Shown here one piece after another: positions 14,309 to 24,089 of a DNA stretch of 64,000 nt (the first letter of the stretch is position 1; each line of letters begins with the position of its first letter). Under the pieces are notes generated by a model. It made no database searches. It saw nothing but the letters and a program-made list of their open reading frames with translations, and had not been told where the DNA came from. Where the stretch lies: the NCBI GenBank assembly GCA_949152475.1, contig OX424566.1, forward strand, positions 30,046,423 through 30,110,422, read 5' to 3'. This stretch comes from Terebella lapidaria. Its lineage: Eukaryota; Annelida; Polychaeta; Terebellida; Terebellidae. Both the position numbers and the translations under genes were made by a program.

Positions 14309-14316
14309 AGATATAT
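14309..14316. other. Target-site duplication, right copy
   Basis: AGATATAT directly follows the right end and matches 13163-13170 exactly. Confidence 0.8.
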
Positions 14317-15595
14317 GTATGTGTCAAAGAAGAAAAATATCGTGTCGACGTCCGTTGCATTCCTCAAATGTATCAATGTTATGACTTACAGGGCTGCAGA
14401 GTTAACACACAATCCCATTTTGCTTGAGTTGCATTTCTATTCAAACTAAATTCCAGTCCTGGCTCTGATACCTGGCGCTATACAACACAGTCACAATCCG
14501 TTGATTGTGGATTACACGCTTTTGAAATGCCAATATATTACTGTTATCCTCGAAATCTCTATACGTATATCTCTATACGTACAGTATCATTTTTTCTTCT
14601 ATGGGCGAAAGCATCAGCACCAAACCTATGTATCAAGACGCAAACGACGGTGACAGATTTGTTAAAACATTGGAAATATTGCATTGAAAAAAAAACAACA
14701 ACTAAAGTAGTTGTCAATGACAGCTAAACATAATTGACACGTGAAATAGCGTGTTATCCATGATGAAATATAAACCGCCCACTGATGCACCTGTAAGATT
14801 GTGAGGACGAATCCGTGATAAATCACACTTTTTCACGATGACGTAAGAGCGAATCACGTAACATGTCCCAAGAACAAACCATTTCACTTTGTAATGCACA
14901 GACAAACGAATCTGATATTGCTATTTTGACACCAGCACGAATTCGTCACGCAATGCTGTCATATACCATACAGTTGACAATAATTGTTATGTGCCTACAG
15001 TAAAGTTGCTTCATGAGAAAATATGGCATATTTATCAGAGTAAATATTGAGTGCAACCATGTCAAAAGAGCACCCAGACCGGAACCACGTACTAACATCA
15101 GTTCATTTGATTTTATCTGTGAACATGTGGTCCATGACGCATGCTTGAACACAGAGTGTATCCGTCGTATTTGGATGTGGATTCGTGGAGATATATCTAG
15201 AAACAAGGATCTTTCAAACATCAAGGCTAAAATATTAATATTGACCTCACAGGTATTGGTTCATTGTTATTGAAAGATGGTGTCACTAAAGTTCAAGATT
15301 ACCAGATGTTTCATGTTCATAAGAATATCCAAGACATGGCGTGTATGATTTGTTCTTGTCAGGGACTCACTCAGGGCAGTAAAGTTCCCAATTCCAAAAA
15401 TTTTGTTATTATCAACTTACATGTATCGCCCTAATTACATGTATCACCATTAGTGTATGGTGACTATTAGATGTAAAATCATGTGAAATTTTGGGCCCCA
15501 ACATGAGTCATTTGAATGGATAGTTTCTGTAGATATGACCAGAGAAACTTGAACATCGTGGAATACTTCTAAAAAAGTTTTTATGATCCCTTATG
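14317..15595. other. Unassigned spacer
   Basis: I recognise no gene. The open frames around 14946-15273 overlap on both strands, have no recognisable domain and look like chance. Confidence 0.5.
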
Positions 15596-15601
15596 CATGT
15601 G
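15596..15601. other. Target-site duplication, left copy, of the 547-bp fold-back element
   Basis: CATGTG abuts the left terminus. Its partner is at 19592-19597, beyond the nested transposon. The 6-bp length is inferred from the nested arrangement and could be off by a base, since the surrounding sequence is partly self-complementary. Confidence 0.6.
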
Positions 15602-16148
15602 TACGGAGCCCCTGAGGTGACATACCGAAAATATTTATTAATCCGTGCGCACGGTTTACCAATCCGTGCGCACGGTTTACCAAACCGTGCGCACGAATTA
15701 CCAAACCGTGCGCACAATTTAACAATTCGTGGCCATGAATTAACAATCCGTGGGCACGATTTACTAATTCGTGGGCACGGAATATTAATTCGTGCCCACG
15801 AATTGGTAAATCGTGCCCACGGATTGGTATAACTAATCCGTGGGCACGAATTGTTAAATCGTGCGCACGAATTGTTAAATCGTGCCCACGAATTATTAAA
15901 TCGTGCTCACGGATTGTTAAATCATGCCCACAGATTAGTTGAGGTAATCTGTGCCCACAGTTTACCAATTCGTGGCCACGGTTTACTAATTCGTGCGCAC
16001 AGTTTACTAATTCGTGCGCACGGTTTACTAATTCGTGCGCACGGTTTACTAATTCGTGGCCACGGTTTACTAATTCGTGCGCACGGTTTACTAATTCGTG
16101 CGCACGGATTAATAAATATATCTGGTATGTCACCTCAGGGGCTCCGTA
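15602..16148. mobile_element. Fold-back element of CGTGCGCACG units (547 bp)
   Basis: The ends are inverted repeats of about 50 bp beginning TACGGAGCCCCTGAGGTGAC, with only a few differences. Between them lie about two dozen 21-bp units, each with a self-complementary core (CGTGCGCACG, CGTGGCCACG or CGTGCCCACG) joined by TTTACTAATT-type spacers. CATGTG precedes the left end (15596-15601). The matching CATGTG is now at 19592-19597, because the hAT-like transposon inserted at the right edge and pushed it 3.4 kb away. The long open frames on both strands here simply translate the 21-bp (seven-codon) repeat. Older than the hAT-like insertion. Confidence 0.85.
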
Positions 16149-16151
16149 CAT
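16144..16151. other. Target-site duplication, left copy, of the hAT-like transposon
   Basis: CCGTACAT here and at 19587-19594 flank the element exactly. The site lies on the last bases of the older fold-back element, which fixes the order of the two insertions. Confidence 0.9.
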
Positions 16152-19100
16152 TAGGGTGCATCAAAATTTCAACATTTTTCAAGACTGTACAATTTGTACC
16201 TGTCCCTATTTTTAAATTGTTCCAACATATGAAAGGTTACTCCATATAAATTTTCAAGCCAATCAAACAATTTCTAGGGGGGCCACAAGGCATTTGAAAT
16301 TTCATGGTTTTTGGGTAATCGAGAACAACGTTCGTTATTCATACTTTTATTGTATCGGGTAATCTTGTAACAAACAACTGCAGAGAACTGGCATTTTTAT
16401 AACTTTTCAACTAGAAATGACTGATTTGAAACATTCAATGATCATTGATCATGCTAAATCAGCAATAAGTCCCTCAAACGTTGGTGTCCAGTGTTCACAC
16501 ATTAACGTCACTCTATGTATGGCTCTTAGACTTCGTGCATCCAGAGCTGTGTGAACGTTTTCGTAGATTTGGTGTGGCTTTCCGGTCCTGCTCGACCACC
16601 TGCAGAACATTTTGAAAGTGTTCTTCAGATTTAGCTGCTCCTATGAAGTCAGAACTGAGTTTTACACCACGTTCAGCACAGTCATTTATGACATTAACTG
16701 CTGCAACATTTGCAATGGACTGTTGATACGCTTCGGATTTTGGCCATGCTTCAACATCTAGCTGGAGGAAAGCTGGATCCAATTGTAAGGCGTGGAACAG
16801 AAACCAGGAATCGTGATCAATTAGGTCTGCTAGATGTGTTGATGCAGCTATGTTGTCTGGGAATCTTGGCTTCCCAAACCCTGTTCCAAAGCGATCTGTG
16901 GGTGAGACAACAGCTTCTTCTGGCTTGACGGTGAGCAGCTTATCAGCCAATGCACGACGTTCAGAGTTTGGTGTATCAGTGCTGAATAGAGCAAGAGGCA
17001 CCATCTCAGATGATAAGTACCACAAGTGGCGTTTCAATGCCTTTAAGGCACTCTTGGACACCAGTGGATCCAGTGCTTCATACCTGATTATATTCTGGTA
17101 CAGCTGGAGATCATTCCAGGGTGCATTCCGTGCTGAGGTGCATGTCATCCACCATTTACTGTAGATGAGAGTGACAAAATTTACAAAATGTCTCACTTTC
17201 AACGCTTGACCTTTTGCCACGATAGTGCCTGGGGGCAGTTGGCTGATTTGCTCCTCAAACAGGACAAGTTTGATGGAGTAGATCAGTTTGGCCATCCATC
17301 TGGCCTTGTGCAGAGCACCTGGTCGCCTGAAGGTAACGGTAGGCTTATCTTCATCGAGGTACACCGAACATAATTGGACAAACTCGAGGTAATCATCTCT
17401 ACGAAGTGGTAGTTCAGAGCTGACAACCTTCAGAATATTGGCCTTCCATTCGCTGATCATGCTCTGCAACTCAGCACTGAATGCTGTTTGGTCTAATCGG
17501 GTCAGTGGTTGGTCAGTGCTGTGAGGAATCAAGTCCCAGTGCTTGCGCAGTCGTGTGAAGAGGGTGACATCTGGCGACTTCGACACTTCAATCTTCAAAT
17601 CCTGGAATATGTGAGAGATGATAACTTCACCGACGTGATGGCGACAACCTGACCACAAGAGTGGTCGTTGTAGATGTTGTTGTATCATAATGCATGCAGC
17701 ACTGACATGTCCTGTGTTGCTTGCTGTTGTGTCAAATACAAGGTTAATAACAGAACCTTCACAATTCCAATCTTTGAGGAGCTTGCCTGTGAGGTTCATG
17801 ATTGTTTCTCCAGACTTTACATCAGTTCCAGGCTTGTATGATGGAACACCAAGGAGCTTTATCTCATCAACTGTTCCCACTGCAACAGTGAGACGCTCCT
17901 CACTGACGTGTTGATTTGTCAATGAAGACATCAGTTTTGAGTCCCAGTGAAGCGACACCAGCTTCGGGGGAACCCAAAGTTCTTTGGACTGTTTAGCTAG
18001 GGTTTCTCCAACCTCTCTCCTTGAACGATCAGCCGTTGCATAGGAGTTGATTACCTTGGATGAGTCGCCACCAGACTCTTCAATCAGTGCCTTGGTGAAC
18101 GTAGCTTGTTGGGCTGGTGTAATTTTCATCCTTGTTGACAGTGATACCATCCTAGGCGATTTCAGAATGTCTGGAGGCACAAAAGCTTCAGTTCCTGAGA
18201 ATACACGTCCAGCAGATTTTGGTTCTCTCGAGCTTGGGCCAAAACTGGGATCATCATCATCATCGGTTAGTTGTGTGTTTCCATCTTCGGACTCACTGTC
18301 TGTGATATTAGCACTACTGGTTGTGGCATACATGCTTTTAGTGATCTCCTGTGCCTTTTCAATCTGTCGAGATTTTGCTGCAGCTCGGCCCTCCTTGCGT
18401 TTAAACTTCTCGGCTGACACTTTATCTGCTGAGGCAAATGATGCGACACGGTCACTCTTCATAGACTGCAGAAATTTTAGGTCCTCAGGGTTTTTTATCA
18501 GTGTCTCTGCATTGCATGGCCACAGATTGCATGTCTCTGAAAGTTCTCCTAGCGCAAGCTGCACTTTAGCTATCACGGATGGTGTTGATCGCCGAGCAAC
18601 TGGTATCGCTCTCAATTTGTTATTTTCGTCCACGAGTTTGATGATTTTTTCACATGCTTTATCATAGGAATGTTCCCTTTTTCATAGAAAGGAGTGACTT
18701 TGGACAGAACAAGTTTAGCTGCATCCCACTTGGATAACTGTTGTGTTGATGAGTTTGATGTGTTTTGTCTGAGATGGTACATCATGCATCTCAAAACCTG
18801 CATTGCTGTTGGGAGACGGGCACCTGCAATATCCGAGTCATCCTCAGTGATTCCACTCCCCAGTCCATATACTTCATTGGATTTACGTGTAGCCATGTTT
18901 CACATGTTCCAGCAAATTGTCCTCAATCCTACTAATCAACTGTTTGAGTTTGTTCTGTGAATTTCTTGATCAACCTCAAGAGTCAAGATGACTACATTCA
19001 AAACCATAACTATGGTCATTGTGTGAACCATGAATCATGTTGCAGCAACATGTACTATAACAATGAACATGTTCCTATTCTTTTCTCGGAATTTCCCAAA

Positions 19101-19586
19101 TGGATTAAAAGCTTCATCATATCTGTAATACACCAAAATTGAGAATGTGACTGGATCATCCATGTGATACTTTCAATCCATGTAATACCAGTAATCCGGA
19201 ATATATCATTTGTAATATATTGCTCCGCACTGTTGTTCAGTAACATCAGCCATTGCCATGAGTATTTTTCATAATGCATTTTGTTTTTGTTTGAGATACA
19301 ATATAGTGTAGTTTTGGATCATATTACATATATATTGCAAAAAATAACTCATGAATAAAGTATATAAACATCTTCTGAATCCATGTCAACTCAAGTCAGT
19401 TCACCAGTATAACATTCGAAAACGTCGATTTTACACAAATTCACCAATATTTCAAATCTCTGGTGGCCCCCCTAAATATTGACAGATTTTTTTGAAAATT
19501 TGTCTGTTTCAATCTCTTGCCATATGCAACATTTTAAGAATAGGGACAGGCCTGTTTGTTTCCATGTGAATTTCTGATGCACCCTA
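16152..19586 (-). mobile_element. hAT-like DNA transposon (3435 bp)
   Basis: The termini are TAGGGTGCATCA and its reverse complement, flanked by a perfect 8-bp duplication, CCGTACAT. The terminal sequence fits the YARNG start and 8-bp target duplication known for the hAT superfamily. The inverted repeats extend, with divergence, for about 170-200 bp: both sides share CCTGTCCCTATT and TAGGGGGGCCAC in mirrored order. A single large transposase gene lies between them on the minus strand. Ends, duplication and gene are all present, so this looks like a recent arrival. Confidence 0.92.
16513..18896 (-). CDS. hAT-like transposase, one frameshift
   Basis: It would cut and rejoin the ends of the surrounding 3.4 kb element. 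The main frame (16513-18633) gives about 706 residues. A 94-codon frame starting at ATG 18896 (MATRKSNEVYGLGSG) supplies the N-terminus, and the two meet around 18645-18675. There, continuity from GNIPM into YDKACEKIIKL needs one extra base, so this copy probably carries a 1-bp deletion. In main-frame numbering I see LHWD (D231), FDTTASNTG (D301), a CRHHVGE motif (C330, H332, H333) and NDCAERGVKL (E654). The 70-residue D-D spacing and the distal E resemble the DDE layout of hAT enzymes such as Hermes. An acidic stretch (DDDDD, about 124-128) precedes the core and a basic tail ends it. No BED finger is visible. Assignment of the catalytic residues is inference. The FDTTASNTG/CRHH/NDxAERG motif set recalls a family I know mainly as uncharacterised invertebrate proteins. 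Confidence 0.85.
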
Positions 19587-19597
19587 CCGTACATGTG
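19587..19597. other. Overlapping target-site duplications, right copies
   Basis: CCGTACAT (19587-19594) is the right duplication of the hAT-like element. CATGTG (19592-19597) is the displaced right duplication of the older fold-back element at 15602-16148. Confidence 0.75.
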
Positions 19598-20335
19598 CCT
19601 TCTTTATGAGAAGTGATTATTGTTAATAGTTTGAATTGAAAGAAAATAATTCCCTGAAATTGGGGACCGAATAAGTGCCAGATTCATGGAATCCCCACAT
19701 CCATAGCAGATAGTGATGAGCACTGAGGTCACACGACATAGGCACTGTATTCTCCAAAGTTATTATCCTCTAATGCATCATTATTTTGAAAAGATGTCGC
19801 TGAGCATGTCGCATCCAGACATAAACTTCCATTTGCAGACAATAACACCAGGATTATAATCTGATGTATGGGACAGTCAAGTAACACGTCTCACGAATAG
19901 AAACAATCTGAATTCCTAAGCACGCATTGTTCATTTTGGCGAGGGTGATGTATACCTATGATAACATAGGTATACAAAATGTGGTCAGGTGAACTGCCAC
20001 CTGTGTCATTATCCAGCATCCACATTTATCTGCCCAATGGTGCCCATTACAGACAGTTGAATGCGGAATTGACCGGTCATTGTCAGCCATTATTCATTTT
20101 GGCGAGTTACTGACAGAAAAAATCCACATTTGTTTATATGCGATGCCTCTTTCTCGCAAATAAAATAGGCTAAAAGAAATGTGAAGTGAAATATCAGCAA
20201 ATATTTCTTTTCTCTCATGTTTATTTCGTAAAGTATTAAATTTATTGCATGGACTGAATCTACCAAGCACTCAAAGGATTGGCGTGGTATCCCTGCCCCT
20301 TGATATGATTTGTCGTTGTTGTATAAGTATTCCCA
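19598..20335. other. Unassigned spacer with a perfect hairpin
   Basis: No gene is recognised. A perfect 11-bp stem with a 4-base loop (GTATACCTATG, ATAA, CATAGGTATAC) lies at 19950-19975. Confidence 0.5.
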
Positions 20336-20337
20336 TA

Positions 20338-20490
20338 CCCCCCCAACAACCTACAGTAGCTTTTATCACGCTCAAATAACCGTTAGGGAATGCATGGGCA
20401 GCTTTCGTACAATACCGGATACATGAATATTGCTCTCCCTCGGTACATCAAAAATAACTGCAATACAATGTGGCGAGGTTGTTGGGGGAG
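20338..20490. mobile_element. Small MITE, CCCCCCAACAACCT ends (153 bp)
   Basis: The left end CCCCCCCAACAACCT and the right end AGGTTGTTGGGGGAG are inverted copies with one mismatch, and TA flanks both sides (20336-20337 and 20491-20492). A TA duplication suggests mobilisation by a Tc1/mariner-type transposase. No coding capacity. Confidence 0.65.
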
Positions 20491-20492
20491 TA

Positions 20493-22279
20493 ATCCACAG
20501 TTATGGATTTAGGCTGGTCACCACTTGCGATATGCTACCTGCACCAACCCGGATCTTCAAGTTTTCAACCCACAACCCACATATAAAATGAGAACCCATA
20601 TACAACCCACATACAGAATGATAGCGAAGGAAAACTCCAGATTCATCATAATAAACAGCGGACCGCGCGACATCTACAGTTTTCCCCCAAGTTTATGCAT
20701 CACAAATTCATCTTGTTATCACAAGCCAGTTGCTGTAAAGCCAGTCTATCTGACCACATTATTTTTCGTCACACTTCTGTAAACAACACATTCAGTGGGG
20801 GTACATTGCTGTGAAGATGATTGCAGTCGTGATACGCAGCAGAAAAAAATAGAGACATGTATCTGATATATATAGCGACATTGGAGTTTTTTTTTACTCT
20901 CAACTTTCTCGTTATTGTCATATCCAATATCATAGCCCAAACTATGTAGAATGTGCATAGTGTCATTTGTACATTTTGACCTTCCACTCCAATTATACTG
21001 CGGGAACAAACAGGGACAATCAAACGCCTACAATATGTGTAGACACGTACCAACATACAAGTACAGGCAATGTTACATCAACATGATCATGACATTGTTT
21101 CATCGTGATCACGAAATATCCGCACGTTAGTTCAGTGCTCATGTGGTAAGACTAGTGGGTTGAACAATTTCACACGATACTATAGATAACGCATTGGTAT
21201 ATGATCATAACAGACATAGGCATGACAAGTATGTCAAACAGTGTTTCAAATGTAATTTTACCTAAATATTATTGTGGTCAAACACCGCAAACATTATTTC
21301 AATGAACAATATCACATAATGTAGCAGATAATTTCACATTAGTAAATGTTCCTAACAGATAATATACATGACAGACAGTCAATCAGTGTTCAAAATGTAA
21401 TTTTCCTTGTGCTACAACTCGATATTATTGTGTTCAAACCCCCACATATTATTTCATTACTATGTCTTCTCGAACCTTGATAACTGTGTAACCTAATCGC
21501 CTGTACACGTACATGTACTCAACAAACACATGCTCATAAAAATGAATTTACCAAAGGCAGCGGTAAAGACCTGGAGCTGCCGTTCACATTGAAAGGTGAA
21601 CAAACACATGCCGTTCTAAACATTCTATGTGAAAGGAAATACATTTTGTGTGTTTCTCACTGGCTTTGGGAAAAGGTAATTTTTGTGATATCCCCGCTGC
21701 GGTTTCTGTCCAATGACAAACCAGCAGATGGAGCAAGCGATATGTTCAATGTGCCATTCTCATGTCAAACAAAGAAATCAAAGCAAAGGCCAAGCAGGAT
21801 AATGAAAGAAGGCTATATTTTTTTATAGTCATATCATCTGGTGGTGTTTTTAGCAATATGTGCGGTATTTAAATTGAGCCACATAAAAATGGTAAACTTG
21901 ATTGCTCCAGTGTTCAGACAGCTAGAAATCTTGGACGATGAATCCACTTTCCTGATCAACCGCCGGAATCTGTATTCTTGCATCCATGGTCGAACATGCT
22001 CCGAACAAATGATTATAAAACTGGATTGACTATGAGAGGTATGGCGTATAGACAGAATGATGGGAAGTGACAGGCGATATTGGAGTGAATATTCATGGAG
22101 TGGCACTTTCGTTTGACAACAGTCAATATCAGTTTGTTAAAAGCAAATAAACCCTGTCTAACACGAGAATATACAATGTCGTAGGCCAATGCCCATATTG
22201 TGGCAATTTTAAACAAACATTTTCTCGCACGATATTGGTTTCATTATTATTATAGCAAACTGCAAAAGCACGAACCTAA
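20493..22279. other. Unassigned spacer with a local duplication
   Basis: No gene is recognised. About 21230-21310 and 21385-21460 are diverged direct copies (AATGTAATTTT, ATATTATTGTG, TCAAAC). TCGAACCTTGATAACTGTG at about 21472 is shared with the sequence after the 5.7 kb duplication. Confidence 0.45.
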
Positions 22280-23100
22280 GCAAAATCACCTGCGGAGGAC
22301 CAGTCACCAAAATGCGGAGCCTTGCCACGTGCGTGCGGAGCCGTGATCACGTGCATGCGGAAGACCGAGCATGTTTGTGCGGAGAACTACTTCCGGTTTT
22401 GGGGAATATATAAGCAGGCGCCCACAGCTCTTAGAGAGCTCAGTCTGGACACCGAGGACGACGGATCACCCTGTGATGGCTCTGTCCTCTTAGGACGGGC
22501 ATGTGAGGGACTTAGACGATTTCTGCCTTCGCTACCTCCGCACTAGATGACCTCCGCCCGTTGTGACTGAAACGGGAGGGGTGTGGGCCCCACTGATGAC
22601 AATCTATTGAACCCGGTCCAACGGCCCTTCAATATATGAACCCCGGCCCTCTTGACTTACAGCTGACGGCAAGGCGACCATCTCTTCTTGCATAGTGGTG
22701 CAAGCCAGGATGGAGGACGACCTCTGACAGAGACTCTGCACCCGCGGAGTAGTGCGGGAAGTTACTGACGTGCGGCGACACTCCAGTCTCTGCTTGTGAC
22801 GGTTTCCCCACAACCGCGGACGAGATCCTCCGCATTGAGGAAGACTCTCCGCAGTGAGGAAGACCCTCCGCAGTGAGGACGACCCTCCGCCGGACAGACC
22901 TCCGCAGAAATGAGGACCTCCGCACAGACGACACCTCAGCAGAGGACGGACAGATTGACTCCGCATTAATATATCTCTGGAGACGGAAGAAGTGCGGAGC
23001 CAGGGAACCTTCACCTGTGCATGGACCTGGTGCAGGAAGAGACTGACGCTAGTTCTGACGCCTAACGTTAAAGCAGGGTCTTAGTCTAAACCTGGACCCG
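22280..23100 (+). other. GC-rich island with mirrored TGCGGAG and CTCCGCA motifs
   Basis: This stretch is clearly richer in G and C than its surroundings. TGCGGAG-type words cluster on the left (about 22290-22390). The complementary CTCCGC words cluster on the right (about 22530-22960), where they form a loose minisatellite of roughly 20-bp units (CTCCGCAGTGAGGA) at 22825-22930. A promoter-like TATA box sits in the middle. It could be an LTR remnant, an unannotated gene start or a regulatory island. I could not find matching direct repeats that would settle an LTR. The open frames on the minus strand follow the repeat and are not convincing. Confidence 0.5.
22407..22445 (+). promoter_or_regulatory. 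TATA box plus initiator
   Basis: TATATAAG at 22407-22414 is followed by TCAGTC at 22440-22445, about 35 bp from TATA start to the initiator A. This matches the core promoter layout of animal polymerase II genes and of many LTRs. No coding region downstream is recognisable. Confidence 0.5.
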
Positions 23101-24089
23101 GTGTAACCTTTTAGTATTGTAAAGCCCGGTGATTTAGTCTAAATCTGGTCACTGTGTAATTTGGAAAACATTGCATATATTTTGTGAGTGAGTAACTCGT
23201 CGTATGTTAGTAACAAAACCCGTGTCTTTGAATTAATAAGTCTTCAGCACTTTCTAACCAGAGAAATACTATATAATTGCGGACGTCTCACCAATAATTG
23301 TCTATAGCGTTCGGACACAGAGACGAGAGGTACTGCACAAGAACTATACGAAAAATAAACACAACGAGAGAAAATAAACAACAACACCCCCAACACACGG
23401 CACCAAATAATCGTAAAATCGTTACATTATCATATGCACGAGGGTTGTGGCGTTGGCCGGACGATGCTCTGGTTTGATTTTGTTATTTACATCGAGCAAG
23501 TCTACATATAGGGGTTCCATCTTTTTAATGAGATCGATAGCTTTAAAAGAAAAAAAAAGTTCGGTACTGAACTACGGTACCTGAAGGATTATTAGAAGAA
23601 AGGGGTTATCAGAAAGATTATTTCGTGACTGTCGTGTAATACATGTAGGCAAATGCCAACTCTAGACTACTCTCTCATACGTAACACTTGCGTGTGTGAG
23701 CAAAATTTGCGGAATCTGTTTCACTGTGGAACTGGTGTTGGTGCAGATACTCACCATCTCGTGTACTCGTTTTAGTTTCTGGTGGAGGTGAGAGACGTGA
23801 AACCAGTACCAAGTATGAAGTAAACCGAGCGATCAAAGCCGACTCTGTTTTTTTATCTCTCTAGTCCAGTGTCAACTGGGAATTACAACTCTCGACCCTT
23901 GGTACCTTCACGATTATGCCAAAATCCGACGAATTTTGTGGGAAGCAGGTGTCCATGGTTTTATTGGACACGGGTACCAGAAGCGCACTTCATGATCATG
24001 TATTGGCCAATCCCATGATACCCTGGATGTAAATTCAGAAGGACTCAAAACTAACTAATTCAAAACTAACAGCAGGATTCATATTTTTC
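23101..24089. other. Unassigned sequence downstream of the promoter-like island
   Basis: No gene is recognised. The words TAGTCTAAACCTGG and TAGTCTAAATCTGG repeat near 23082 and 23130. An A/C-rich stretch at about 23345-23410 (AACAACAACACCCCC) could be the tail of an element. Confidence 0.4.

Noticed and set aside
15591-16249. Long open frames on both strands (186 and 132 codons)
   Set aside because: They translate a 21-bp palindromic repeat (seven codons per unit), giving RAHGLLI-type repeats on both strands. They follow from the fold-back structure, not from a gene.
16710-18667. Plus-strand frames opposite the transposase
   Set aside because: They are shadows of the minus-strand transposase gene.
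22604-23014. Two overlapping minus-strand frames of 136 and 101 codons
   Set aside because: They lie in the GC-rich CTCCGC minisatellite, where stops are rare, and show no recognisable domain.
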